Source of the DNA: Gynuella sp. | GTDB lineage: Bacteria > Pseudomonadota > Gammaproteobacteria > Pseudomonadales > Natronospirillaceae | Direction: 5' to 3' | Length of the DNA stretch: 64,000 bases | Assembly (NCBI GenBank): GCA_028282465.1 | Contig: JANQHX010000034.1 | Span: forward strand, 1-64,000 | Shown here: positions 1 through 8,905 of the stretch, in pieces | How the letters are laid out: every line of letters begins with the position of its first letter | Numbering within the stretch: position 1 is the first letter of the stretch | Notes under the pieces: model-generated | The model's database searches: none | What the model saw: only the letters and a program-made list of their open reading frames with translations | Told to the model about the DNA's origin: nothing | Translations under genes and position numbers: made by a program

Positions 1-3000
1 CAGCTCTTGTGCGAGCACTCGGCAAGTGACAAGTACCACAGCCAACTTCATTGAATACTACATCACCACGAGCAACCATTGGATCATCATAAGACGCAGC
101 CTGACGATTCGGAACAGTAAGCACTTCTACGTAAGTAGTAATTGCACTCAGTACTTCTGGTGGTAAGTGTGATGCATCAACACCATGATCTTCACGGAAT
201 GCATTCACAATTTGCTCCGCAACTGTGTCTGCGCCGCCATCCCAACGGAAACCAACTTCTCTACCTTCCATCCACTCTAATAACTTCACACCATAGATTG
301 GTGGTGGTAGGCGCTTGCCTCTAGGAGTATCAATAATCTCTGAACCACGACCATCACGGAAGTGACAGTCACCACAGCTACGAGTACCAATTTTCACTTG
401 GTCATGAGCACCCAAACGAACATTAGGGTCAATACCATGGAACAGGTGGTGGCCTACGATGAAATCATCAATCATTTTCTCATCGTGGATAGTAACCATC
501 GGCTGTGTGAATACAGCATCATATTCATTGTATACACCAGCATCGGGTGTACCCGCAAACACCATAGTGGTACCCGCACGGCCAGCCATGGTTAGACGTG
601 GGTCACCATAGTTACCCCAACCCAAACCAACTGTGTAGTAAGAGAAGTCGTTATATACCTGAGAACCTGCCAACGCAGTAATCTCAAATTGAATAACCTG
701 ACCATAGCTGAACTCGTTGCCGAACCCTGTGCCTTGGTTATAGGTGAACTGCTGCTGACCATTGCTGTTACCGGCATGGTGACGAGCAGCCTCTACACGA
801 AGGATACCGCCATCCGCATTGGTGTTAAGCTCTACATTGCCTGGAGAATCGTTAAACCAGATTACGTAGCGATCTAACACTCTCAACAATGAGTTGTTGT
901 GACAAGCATCGGATACAGCAGCTGTACAACCATCGTGTGCAACGGGGTGTCTCCAGCGCATCCAGTTGGCAGAGCCATCGGTAAACGGCGTGTAGTTGTT
1001 AACATCCACACGGCTGTCAATAGTGAACAGCGCAGTGTAAATCCAATCACTACCCGGCAAGCTGTTCAACGGCAGCGGGTGCTTGTAACGGAAGAAGTAG
1101 ACATAGCTGCCCGAACAAGGAATGGTCAATGTTGAGTTGTTCAGATAAGCCGAGGTAAAGGTTTTACCACCGTCTTCAGAACAGTGCATTTCCAACCCAG
1201 AATCGCCAGCAGTACGAGTGAAGCCTACGTCACCTGGAGTTCCTTCAGGCACATTCTGTGGGCCCCAACGCCAAGTCAGAGTATCGCCTGTAATATCAAA
1301 GGCGAAACCTTTAACAGTAGGTGTTGCTCCATTAATTGGAGTAGGTAGCGCATCTGGACGATCAGCACGGGGCTCAGGCCCTAATCTGTCGCCTGGGTGA
1401 GCATTGGTTGTCCAGTCCAAATAACTAAAGTCTGGGCGGGCTGTTTCACCAGTGGTGGCGTTAGACCACGCAGACCAGTTACCGGAATCGTCACGAGCTC
1501 TCACTGCATAGCTGTAAGCGGTCGCCATTTCCAGGCCTTCATCCAAGTAGCTGGTTTCACTGGTTGCGGTGATGACAATGCCGTCACGAGCCAGTTCATA
1601 TAAATCCACTACGCCGTCGGCGTCTGTGGTAGCACTCCAGAATATGCTGATAGAGTTTTCACCTGCGGTTTCAGTTAATGGCGCGGAAGGAACCACTGGC
1701 GGTGTTGTGTCTGGAACATAGTTACCCGTTGACACTGAAATAGTTGCGGATCTTGGCGCGCAGTTTCCTGCCGCATCACAAGCTTCAACCTGGTATTCAT
1801 AAGTGCTGTTTTCAGTTAACCCAGAATCGTTATAAGAAGTTGACCCAGTGCTGTTAACCCAGAAACCGTCACGGTAGATCGCGTAAGAAGCAACACCACG
1901 ATCATCAGTAGCAGCGGTCCAGCTCAAAGCTACGGCACGGCCATTACGATCTTCACCCTGCAAGCCAGTTACTTGAGTTGGCGCTTCTACATCTGGTGGT
2001 AAACAAGAACTAGCTCTGTAGTCACCATCAGCTTGGAAAGTAACGGTTACATTGATTGAGCACTGACCAATGTCATTATCCTGGATCTGGGTACCGATTT
2101 GATACTCAGAACCCTCAGTCAAACCATCAACCTGACGCTCCCAATAGCCGTCTACTAATTGCGCGGGTGCACAGGCCCCGTTCAAACATAGGTTGGCAAA
2201 GTTAGCTGTGAATGGCTTGTCTAAATGACGGATGATTCCGGAGCTTGCCGTTACAAACTCGAGGCCGAAGTCACCGGCAGAAGCAGGCGGTGGTGGCGGC
2301 GGAGTGATACCCGTTCCAGTGCCTGTATCGGTTGCAGATCCTGTGTCTGTTTCCGTGGCAGACCCGGTGTCGGTCTCGGTGGCTGTGCCGGTATCGGTTT
2401 CAGTTGCCGAACCAGTATCCGTGTCTGTTGCTGAGCCCGTGTCAGTATCTGTAGCTGAATCCGTGTCGGTGGCAGAGCCTGTGTCTGTATCAGTTGCGGA
2501 GTCTGTATCCGTAGCAGATCCAGTGTCGGTTTCAGTTGCTGTACCCGTGTCTGTAATGATGCCCGTTCCGGTATTGGTTCCGCTGTAGCTGAACGTAATT
2601 GAGTCTACATTCATTGCAGCATCACCGCTGTCGTACTGAACTGTTACTGTATCGCCTGCTTTAACCGCAACATCCAAAGTAACTTCTGAGTAACTGCCTA
2701 CCCAAGCACCCGTACTTCCAAAGGACACATTGTTATCTGTGCCATTTACATATACTGAGATTGTGCCTGAATTTTGAGATGCGTAACGGATAGTCAAACT
2801 GTCTGCTGCTGGAGCACCAGAAAGTGTGAATCCTGAGCCTGGTGTATAGATGTATGCCACACCTGACCCGCCGATAGCCGCACCGTCGTTGTAGTACTGA
2901 GCTTCCCCAGAGAGTGAACCTGTTTCAGCTTCCACAACTGTAACTGATGGTTCATTTGAACCACTATCTGTTGCAGTGCCTGTGTCAGAGCCGGAATCAG

Positions 3001-3412
3001 AACCAGTGTCTACATCTGAACCAGTATCAGACCCGGTGTCTGTTGCTGTACCTGTGTTTGATCCACCCTGAACTGAACCTCCAGTGGTCACGGCAGAGTC
3101 AAAAGTCATTGCTAATGTGTCGTTAAATTGGCCAGTCTCATTGTCTTGAATTTGAGCCTGAACCGACATGCTTTGCCCATTAGACAGACCGCTTACATCT
3201 CTTTCCCAATAGCCATCAACCAGTGTTGCTTGATAACAACCATTGAAACAGATGTAGGCGAATCCGCCCTCATAATCGTTGTCTTGTATGTATATAACCC
3301 CAGAGTCAGCACCAGTTGCACGAACGCCAAAATCGGCGCTTGCGGCAATGGACCACCCGGATGCGGCTAAGCCCGCTAGCAGAAGGGTAGAAAGTTTATT
3401 GCGAATCATCAT
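1..3412 (-). CDS. Secreted multidomain di-haem oxidoreductase (DHOR/DUF1111 type), C-terminus beyond the window
   Basis: The reading frame is open from the ATG at 3412 to the window edge, about 1137 residues, so the C-terminus is missing. A signal peptide (about residues 1-24) is followed by a ~85-residue domain starting DFGVRATGADSG. A CBM6/CBM35-like domain opening with VVEAE (about 156-274) comes next, then a Thr/Asp/Ser-rich linker and a second copy of the first domain (about 380-464). Two fibronectin type III domains (474-560 and 565-650) follow, then an unassigned ~310-residue region. The end matches the DHOR family: a first haem site CGDCH near residue 1013, followed by FRDGRG, and a second, CGTCH, near 1125. 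DHOR proteins are periplasmic or secreted di-haem proteins of largely unknown substrate. The binding modules suggest attachment to a polysaccharide or particle surface. A second in-frame ATG lies at 3409. The function is inferred; the haem motifs are seen directly. Confidence 0.85.
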   Translation of the reverse strand, partial: MMIRNKLSTLLLAGLAASGWSIAASADFGVRATGADSGVIYIQDNDYEGGFAYICFNGCYQATLVDGYWERDVSGLSNGQSMSVQAQIQDNETGQFNDTLAMTFDSAVTTGGSVQGGSNTGTATDTGSDTGSDVDTGSDSGSDTGTATDSGSNEPSVTVVEAETGSLSGEAQYYNDGAAIGGSGVAYIYTPGSGFTLSGAPAADSLTIRYASQNSGTISVYVNGTDNNVSFGSTGAWVGSYSEVTLDVAVKAGDTVTVQYDSGDAAMNVDSITFSYSGTNTGTGIITDTGTATETDTGSATDTDSATDTDTGSATDTDSATDTDTGSATDTDTGSATETDTGTATETDTGSATETDTGSATDTGTGTGITPPPPPPASAGDFGLEFVTASSGIIRHLDKPFTANFANLCLNGACAPAQLVDGYWERQVDGLTEGSEYQIGTQIQDNDIGQCSINVTVTFQADGDYRASSCLPPDVEAPTQVTGLQGEDRNGRAVALSWTAATDDRGVASYAIYRDGFWVNSTGSTSYNDSGLTENSTYEYQVEACDAAGNCAPRSATISVSTGNYVPDTTPPVVPSAPLTETAGENSISIFWSATTDADGVVDLYELARDGIVITATSETSYLDEGLEMATAYSYAVRARDDSGNWSAWSNATTGETARPDFSYLDWTTNAHPGDRLGPEPRADRPDALPTPINGATPTVKGFAFDITGDTLTWRWGPQNVPEGTPGDVGFTRTAGDSGLEMHCSEDGGKTFTSAYLNNSTLTIPCSGSYVYFFRYKHPLPLNSLPGSDWIYTALFTIDSRVDVNNYTPFTDGSANWMRWRHPVAHDGCTAAVSDACHNNSLLRVLDRYVIWFNDSPGNVELNTNADGGILRVEAARHHAGNSNGQQQFTYNQGTGFGNEFSYGQVIQFEITALAGSQVYNDFSYYTVGLGWGNYGDPRLTMAGRAGTTMVFAGTPDAGVYNEYDAVFTQPMVTIHDEKMIDDFIVGHHLFHGIDPNVRLGAHDQVKIGTRSCGDCHFRDGRGSEIIDTPRGKRLPPPIYGVKLLEWMEGREVGFRWDGGADTVAEQIVNAFREDHGVDASHLPPEVLSAITTYVEVLTVPNRQAASYDDPMVARGDVVFNEVGCGTCHLPSARTRA
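2305..2585 (-). repeat. Tandem repeats encoding a Thr/Asp/Ser linker
   Basis: The DNA repeats a unit of about 12-24 bases that encodes variants of TDTGSATETDTG on the minus strand, ending in a run of prolines. It forms the low-complexity linker between the CBM-like domain and the second copy of the N-terminal domain. Such linkers are common in secreted polysaccharide-active proteins and vary in length through slippage. Confidence 0.85.
2961..3064 (-). repeat. Shorter Thr/Asp/Ser/Gly linker repeat
   Basis: This is a second, shorter stretch of the same kind, encoding variants of TDTGSDTGS. It separates the first N-terminal domain from the CBM6/35-like domain of the di-haem protein. Confidence 0.75.
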
Positions 3413-3926
3413 TCTTACACCATTTATTGTTTTTATTGAGGCGGCTGTATCAACCGTACCTATCGCGATGATGAGGCTACCAGAGTCAATAAAAGGTGCA
3501 CTTTCAATATTTATCTCACAATTTAGTTATGGGTTAATTGGTTTCGCGTAATGTTTCTTTTTAATTAGTTGAAAGTATTAAGCACATGAAACCTGCATAA
3601 AGCTTTTCTGCACCCCTCATTATATTTGACCTACAGGTAAAACTGACTCAGCCTTTACGAAGGCTCTAGCACGCGATATTCACGGCACCAACCAGGCATA
3701 ACACCCTGTTAATGCAGAGTGAAAGTTATGGACAAAAATTGAGCATTTAAATATTTACTCATTTACGCTGATTTTTACTGAAACCGATTTCAGAAACCCA
3801 TTTCATTCAGTAACAGGTTTTGTTACCTAAGGTATCAAGTTAGGCTAGGAAACTTAAACCCTACAGCCAATATGGAAAACACCAAGTACGTGCTTAAAAT
3901 CAGTTATTTAGGAATATGTTAGTGAC
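3413..3926. other. Non-coding interval upstream of the di-haem protein
   Basis: About 510 bp lie between the hydrolase terminator and the start of the di-haem protein. It is AT-rich, carries stop codons in all frames and must contain the promoter of the leftward gene. I see no convincing promoter, RNA gene or repeat in it. Confidence 0.5.
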
Positions 3927-3951
3927 GAAAAAAGGGAGCACATTGGCTCCC
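3927..3951 (-). terminator. Rho-independent terminator of the hydrolase gene
   Basis: A perfect 6 bp stem (GGGAGC / GCTCCC, loop of 6) at 3934-3951 is followed on the minus strand by a run of six T. It sits just past the hydrolase stop codon. Confidence 0.8.
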
Positions 3952-3960
3952 TAAAATCCT

Positions 3961-4902
3961 TTAAAAGTTCTGACTCAGCCAATTGTTAATCAACTGGGCT
4001 AAGAGCGCCGGATTTTCTTCCTGAAGATAATGATTACCAGGCCCAAAAGGCTCGATAGTAATATTCCTGAAAGTGCTGGCTAATTCAGGTGAACCGGCTT
4101 TCAACACTGATGCAAAGCCAGGTGTTGGATAGATGTAGAGCTTAGGAATGGCTGAGTACTGCATAAACTGCACTGCTTTCTTAGCGGCTTTGAATTCCGT
4201 GAAAGGCCTAGATTCTACTGGCAAATCCTGGAAAGGATTGTAAATCGCGAACAGATCCAATGGGCTCGAAAATGGCTGATAGTACTCCTCGATATTTACG
4301 TTGGTGCCCTGAGTTGCTTGGGTAACCAGATCCCTGAATATATTGTTTCTGACAATCAAATCATAACCCTGACCACCAGGCCCGATTATCCCTGGCCCTG
4401 GCTTGCGGTCTCTTAAAGAGACTTGAAAATCGTTTAATTCTGCTAACTTGTCTACAGGGCCCAACAAGGTTTCAAAAGCAGCAACCCCAGAAAACAATTC
4501 AGGTCGCTCCGCTAACAATGGCAAGGCCACCGGGCCACCTAGGTCATGCACCACCAAACGAATATTTGAGAGTGCTAGCTCATCAATAAAACCTTCAAGA
4601 TAATCACGCAAGTCTGCCAATCGATATTGAATATTCGGCTTATCAGACTTGCCATATCCAATAAGATCCACAGCTATTACTCGGCCATTAGCGGATAAAG
4701 GTTCAATTAGGTCACGCCACAGGTATGACCAAGTCGGAATACCATGAACCAACAGAATGGGGTCGCCCTGCCCATGCTCCACATAGTGAATGTTCGAACC
4801 CTGTACCTCTACAAATCGGGATTCGAATTGCCCTTCTGGCCAACTGGCCCAAGACACGGATGAAAGAAACAAAACAAGTAAGGTTGCTAAGAATTTGGTC
4901 AT
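3961..4902 (-). CDS. Exported alpha/beta hydrolase, haloalkane dehalogenase/epoxide hydrolase-like
   Basis: The protein has 313 aa with a signal peptide that probably ends at Ala19, so it acts in the periplasm or outside. The oxyanion-hole motif HGIPTWSYLWR begins at residue 53. The nucleophile elbow VVHDLGG places an aspartate at 120, and the catalytic histidine lies in GPGNHYL near the C-terminus. An Asp nucleophile points to the haloalkane dehalogenase/epoxide hydrolase branch. However, the Trp that follows the nucleophile in true dehalogenases and holds the halide is Leu121 here, so dehalogenation is doubtful. The start is an ATG with a good AAGGAG ribosome site. The gene is monocistronic with its own terminator. 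The substrate is unknown. Confidence 0.85.
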   Translation of the reverse strand: MTKFLATLLVLFLSSVSWASWPEGQFESRFVEVQGSNIHYVEHGQGDPILLVHGIPTWSYLWRDLIEPLSANGRVIAVDLIGYGKSDKPNIQYRLADLRDYLEGFIDELALSNIRLVVHDLGGPVALPLLAERPELFSGVAAFETLLGPVDKLAELNDFQVSLRDRKPGPGIIGPGGQGYDLIVRNNIFRDLVTQATQGTNVNIEEYYQPFSSPLDLFAIYNPFQDLPVESRPFTEFKAAKKAVQFMQYSAIPKLYIYPTPGFASVLKAGSPELASTFRNITIEPFGPGNHYLQEENPALLAQLINNWLSQNF

Positions 4903-5240
4903 TTTTTTCTCCTTTGTTGAAATGACTGATTAGCAACTGTTTAGACAAAACCATTCAGAATTAACCTGGAGTGTTTTTGCAGACTGATTTAGCAAAAATA
5001 ACGCTGATTAATTCTTGGTGTTTGAACTATATAAGGCCTAGGTAAAGGGTAGATAGTTAGGATTTGAACCCTTAAAAGACCTAAAAAAACCCTTAAGGGA
5101 AGACTTTAGGCCAACCCTTAAAGCCCAGTATTACGGGCTTTAAGACTATTTAAGGTTATTTAAGACGACCAGATAGAAAATCCATTTCATAGTGTTGATG
5201 TCTCTTACGAAACCACTCATTCAATACAAAGGAACGGATT
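4903..5240. other. Divergent promoter interval
   Basis: This 338 bp AT-rich gap separates two divergent genes and must hold both promoters. It contains several scattered copies of CCTTAA/TTAAGG-like words around 5060-5165, but no ordered repeat that I can support. Confidence 0.5.
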
Positions 5241-5960
5241 ATGAACAATATCAAGACACTAGCATTAGCCACCACATTCACTGTACTAACTGGTTGTCAG
5301 CAAACAGTCGTCACAGATTCGAATAATACAATCGTTGGCTCGGGCATCCTCTCAGAACAAGCACGCAGTATAGATACCTTCACGGGCGTAAATCTCTCAG
5401 GTGCATTTAACGCCACCATAGATTCCTGCTCTGACGGCATCAGACTTTCGGGCGACGACAACATCCTGCCACTGATTCAAACTGAAGTGAGCGACCAAAT
5501 ACTATATGTGTTTTCAGACTCCAACTATGAATCTGAGGAGCTTATTAATGTTGATATCTGCGCTGGTAGCCTCACCTCTGTGGCCGCGGCTGGAGCTAAT
5601 CAGGTAACCGTAAATGTTGAACTGGCAGATGCTGACTTAGACATCAGTGGCGCTAGTGACCTCACAGCAGCCGACATTACTGGCGAAAATCTCGACATTG
5701 AACTTTCTGGTGCATCCAGTGCTACGATTTCTGGTGCCTCAACCTCTATGAATGCAGATCTTAGCGGGAGCAGCGCACTAGACGCTCGACAATTGCAGAA
5801 TGATACGACAGTTTTGGTAGCCACAGGGGCAAGTGTGGCCAGAATCAGTGCAAATCAGATTTCAGGTTCCCTTTCCGGTGCTTCTCAGCTTTTTATCAAT
5901 CAAGATGCTTCGATCTCTGTATTAACCAATGGTGCGAGCTCAATTACATTGACCGAATAA
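5241..5960 (+). CDS. Lipoprotein with a DUF2807 (GIN) beta-solenoid domain
   Basis: The protein has 239 aa. A lipobox LTGC near residue 19 marks it as a lipoprotein. The rest is rich in Ser, Ala, Gly and Asp, with repeated ISGAS / LSGAS / SGASS units typical of DUF2807 auto-transporter adhesin-like domains that fold as a beta-helix. It is probably attached to the inner leaflet of the outer membrane, or surface exposed. Its role is unknown; relatives are often next to envelope-stress or sensor genes, but that is not the case here. The AAGGAA ribosome site supports the start. A strong terminator follows, so it is a single-gene unit. Confidence 0.85.
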   Translation: MNNIKTLALATTFTVLTGCQQTVVTDSNNTIVGSGILSEQARSIDTFTGVNLSGAFNATIDSCSDGIRLSGDDNILPLIQTEVSDQILYVFSDSNYESEELINVDICAGSLTSVAAAGANQVTVNVELADADLDISGASDLTAADITGENLDIELSGASSATISGASTSMNADLSGSSALDARQLQNDTTVLVATGASVARISANQISGSLSGASQLFINQDASISVLTNGASSITLTE

Positions 5961-6009
5961 AAACAGCGATAAAACTACCCACCAAGATTTAGCAGCATAC
6001 CTATAAAGT

Positions 6010-6051
6010 TTTAGGGAGTTTAAAAATTTCATTTAACTCCCTAAATTTTTT
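6010..6051 (+). terminator. Rho-independent terminator after the DUF2807 lipoprotein
   Basis: An 11 bp stem (TTTAGGGAGTT / AACTCCCTAAA) at 6010-6020 and 6035-6045 is followed by a T run. Confidence 0.85.
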
Positions 6052-6129
6052 CTATCAAATTCTTAATTATTGAGTGACTAAAAACCAAATAAGCCTTTTT
6101 AAAAAAACAATCTACACGTACCGCAGTAT

Positions 6130-6145
6130 TGGCACCTTTCTTTCT
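6130..6145 (+). promoter_or_regulatory. Candidate sigma-54 promoter for nasA
   Basis: TGGCAC-N5-TTTCT matches the sigma-54 consensus TGGCAC-N5-TTGCW with one mismatch and correct -24/-12 spacing, 51 bp upstream of the nasA start. Nitrate assimilation genes are often under NtrC/sigma-54 control. I see no clear NtrC site upstream. Confidence 0.45.
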
Positions 6146-6196
6146 TAGTAGACACCCCATTAAGACCACTACTTTCGAAATATCCAGATAATATTT

Positions 6197-8839
6197 ATGA
6201 CAACTCAGTATTCTCAATCTGTATTAACCACAACATGCCCCTACTGCGGTGTGGGTTGCGGTGTATTAGCCAAGGTTGAAAACGACAAGTTAATTGCTGT
6301 TGAAGGCAATAAAGCGCATCCAGCAAACGAGGGCCGTCTTTGTGTAAAAGGATCGGCACTGCATGAGACTACCTCGTTAGACAATCGCCTACTCACGCCC
6401 ATGATTCATGGTCAATCAAGTTCTTGGGATGAAGCACTGGATTTAGTTGCGGCAAAATTCAAAGAAGCTATTGAAACCCATGGCCCAGACTCAGTTGCAT
6501 TTTATCTGTCCGGTCAATTACTCACCGAGGACTACTATGTCGCCAACAAACTAGCCAAAGGATTTGTAGGCACCGCAAACATAGACACAAACTCTCGTCT
6601 CTGTATGGCTTCTGCTGTAGTAGCACATAAGCGTGCTTTCGGTGCCGATGTGGTGTCAGGCTGCTATGAAGATTTAGAGTCCACCGATGTTTTATTAATC
6701 GTTGGTTCAAACACCGCCTATGCTCATCCAATCGTTTTTCAAAGAATTAAGGCTGCAAAGAAAAAACGAGACTTCAAAGTCATTGTTATTGACCCACGCC
6801 GAACAGCAACCTGTGAAATTGCAGATCTTCATTTAGCTATTCAACCGGGCAGTGATGCCTATTTCTTTAACGGCTTATTAAGCTATTTATCAGCCCATGA
6901 ATATCTAAATTCAGATTTTATTAAACAGCACACTCAAAACTTTGATGCAGCTTTGGCACAGGCCAATGAACAAACTCCAGATTTAACTACAGTAGCGAAA
7001 TACTGCGATGTGAATGAATCTGATTTAGAACAGGCTTTCCAATGGTTTGCTAAGCATGAAAAAGTCGTTACGGTTTTTTCTCAAGGCATTAACCAATCAT
7101 CTTCAGGAGTTGATAAGGGTAATGCCATTATTAACTGCCACCTAGCAACAGGAAAAATAGGCAAAGAAGGCGCAACACCCTTTTCGATTACCGGGCAGCC
7201 GAATGCCATGGGTGGAAGAGAAGTGGGTGGGCTAGCCAATCAACTTGCAGCTCACATGACTTTTGATGAAGAAGACGTTGCTGTTGTAGAAGAGTTTTGG
7301 AACGCTCCAAACATGGCTCGTAAAGAAGGCCTAAAAGCAGTGGATATGTTTGAAGCCGTGCATCAAGGAAAAATAAAAGCTATTTGGATTATGGCAACCA
7401 ACCCTGTTGTTTCCATGCCAGATGCTGACCGAGTTAAAGAAGCGCTCGATAAATGTGACTTCGTTGCAGTAAGTGATTGCATGGCCAACTCAGATACAGG
7501 GGCCATGGCTGACGTCTTACTTCCAGCATCGACTTGGGGTGAAAAAAGTGGAACAGTCACAAACTCTGAGCGCTGCATCAGTTACCAATCCGCTGTGTTG
7601 CCGATACCTGGTGAAGCCAAAAATGATTGGCAAATCATGTGTGAATTTGCCAAACGTATGGGTTGGGAAAAAGACTTCAACTTTGAACATCAGTACCAAG
7701 TATTTTCAGAACATGCCAAGCTTTCTGGCTTTAAAGGAAAGAACGCAAGACGCAGCAAACGAGCTTTCGATATTTCTGCCATGGCAGATCTCGAACAACA
7801 TCAATACTTGAGACTTAAACCTATTCATTGGCCAATTACCGAAATAGCCCCTGAAGGTACCAAAAGGCTGTTTTCAGATGGTAAGTTTTTTACACCATCA
7901 GGGAAGGCAAACTTCGTTGCCATCAATGCCAAACCACCTATCACAGCACCCAGCATTGGTGAATTTGTGATGAACACAGGTCGAATCCGTGACCAATGGC
8001 ATACCATGACTCGCACAGGGAAAGCAGCTAAATTATTGTCACACGTTTCTGAGCCCTTTGTTCAAATTCATCCTAAAGACGCGGAAAATCTAGCCATTCA
8101 AGAAAACAGTCTTGTAGAACTCAGAAATAGAGACGCGAGATATTTAGGCCGTGCAAGAATTACAGAAGATCAAAGAATCGGTGAAATTTTTACTCCGATG
8201 CACTGGACACAAAATTACGCGTCGTTCGGACGAGCGGATGCATTGGTCAACCCAGCCATTGATCCACTGAGTGGTCAGCCGGAATTTAAACAAAGCCCGG
8301 TTGAGTTATCGTCATATAAAACAGAGTGGCAAGGGCTGTTAATTTGCCAAGAAGAATTCAAACCTGCCTTTGACTACTGGGCCAAAATTACCCTGGACAA
8401 TGGTTATGGGTTTGCTATTGCAGATCAATCCTCGCCTAATAACTGGATTCAATGGCTGCCCAATCATTTTCCAGAAATAGATAACTGGACTAGCTTTAAG
8501 CACGATAATTCTGATCGTGAAAGATATGCCGGTTATCAAGGTGGCGTGCTAAAAGTCATGCTTTTTATTACCAGAAACAGTTCGACTTCGCATCAATGGC
8601 TTGCAAGCCAACTGGGATCTCTTGTAGACACATCAAACCGATTTGAATTATTTGAATACGATGAAGCCAAATCAACCGGCGCAATTATTTGTTCGTGTTT
8701 TCAAGTGGGAGAGAAACAAATTCAGCAAGCGATTAATGAAGGCTGTGACTCATCAGATGCGCTAGGTAAAAAACTAAAATGTGGAACCAATTGTGGATCT
8801 TGCATTCCAGAATTAAACAGCATGATTGAAGCCAGCTAG
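6197..8839 (+). CDS. nasA: Assimilatory nitrate reductase, catalytic subunit with C-terminal BFD-type [2Fe-2S] domain
   Basis: The 880-residue protein reduces nitrate to nitrite in the cytoplasm for nitrogen assimilation. The N-terminus carries the [4Fe-4S] motif CPYCGVGCGV with a fourth Cys in GRLCVKG. The molybdenum-ligand region SRLCMASAV follows near residue 140, and bis-MGD-binding domains make up the rest. The last ~50 residues (ICSCFQVGEKQI ... CGTNCGSC) form a bacterioferritin-associated-ferredoxin-like [2Fe-2S] domain, as in Klebsiella-type NasA. No Tat signal is present, unlike NapA in this window. The gene stands alone, without nitrite reductase or an electron-transfer subunit nearby. 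It depends on the molybdopterin genes at 54-58 kb. Confidence 0.95.
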   Translation: MTTQYSQSVLTTTCPYCGVGCGVLAKVENDKLIAVEGNKAHPANEGRLCVKGSALHETTSLDNRLLTPMIHGQSSSWDEALDLVAAKFKEAIETHGPDSVAFYLSGQLLTEDYYVANKLAKGFVGTANIDTNSRLCMASAVVAHKRAFGADVVSGCYEDLESTDVLLIVGSNTAYAHPIVFQRIKAAKKKRDFKVIVIDPRRTATCEIADLHLAIQPGSDAYFFNGLLSYLSAHEYLNSDFIKQHTQNFDAALAQANEQTPDLTTVAKYCDVNESDLEQAFQWFAKHEKVVTVFSQGINQSSSGVDKGNAIINCHLATGKIGKEGATPFSITGQPNAMGGREVGGLANQLAAHMTFDEEDVAVVEEFWNAPNMARKEGLKAVDMFEAVHQGKIKAIWIMATNPVVSMPDADRVKEALDKCDFVAVSDCMANSDTGAMADVLLPASTWGEKSGTVTNSERCISYQSAVLPIPGEAKNDWQIMCEFAKRMGWEKDFNFEHQYQVFSEHAKLSGFKGKNARRSKRAFDISAMADLEQHQYLRLKPIHWPITEIAPEGTKRLFSDGKFFTPSGKANFVAINAKPPITAPSIGEFVMNTGRIRDQWHTMTRTGKAAKLLSHVSEPFVQIHPKDAENLAIQENSLVELRNRDARYLGRARITEDQRIGEIFTPMHWTQNYASFGRADALVNPAIDPLSGQPEFKQSPVELSSYKTEWQGLLICQEEFKPAFDYWAKITLDNGYGFAIADQSSPNNWIQWLPNHFPEIDNWTSFKHDNSDRERYAGYQGGVLKVMLFITRNSSTSHQWLASQLGSLVDTSNRFELFEYDEAKSTGAIICSCFQVGEKQIQQAINEGCDSSDALGKKLKCGTNCGSCIPELNSMIEAS

Positions 8840-8856
8840 AATTTTAATCAACCACA

Positions 8857-8888
8857 AAAAAACCAGCGCGAATTGCGCTGGTTTTTTT
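8857..8888. terminator. Bidirectional terminator between nasA and the phosphorylase
   Basis: A 9 bp GC-rich stem (AACCAGCGC / GCGCTGGTT, loop GAATT) is flanked by an A run on the left and a T run on the right. It can stop transcription from both convergent genes. Confidence 0.9.
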
Positions 8889-8905
8889 ATTTTTAAAAAT
8901 GGATT

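Noticed and set aside
2225-2588. Plus-strand frames rich in Val/Ser across the linker repeats
   Set aside because: They are antisense readings of the Thr/Asp/Ser linker repeats of the di-haem protein.
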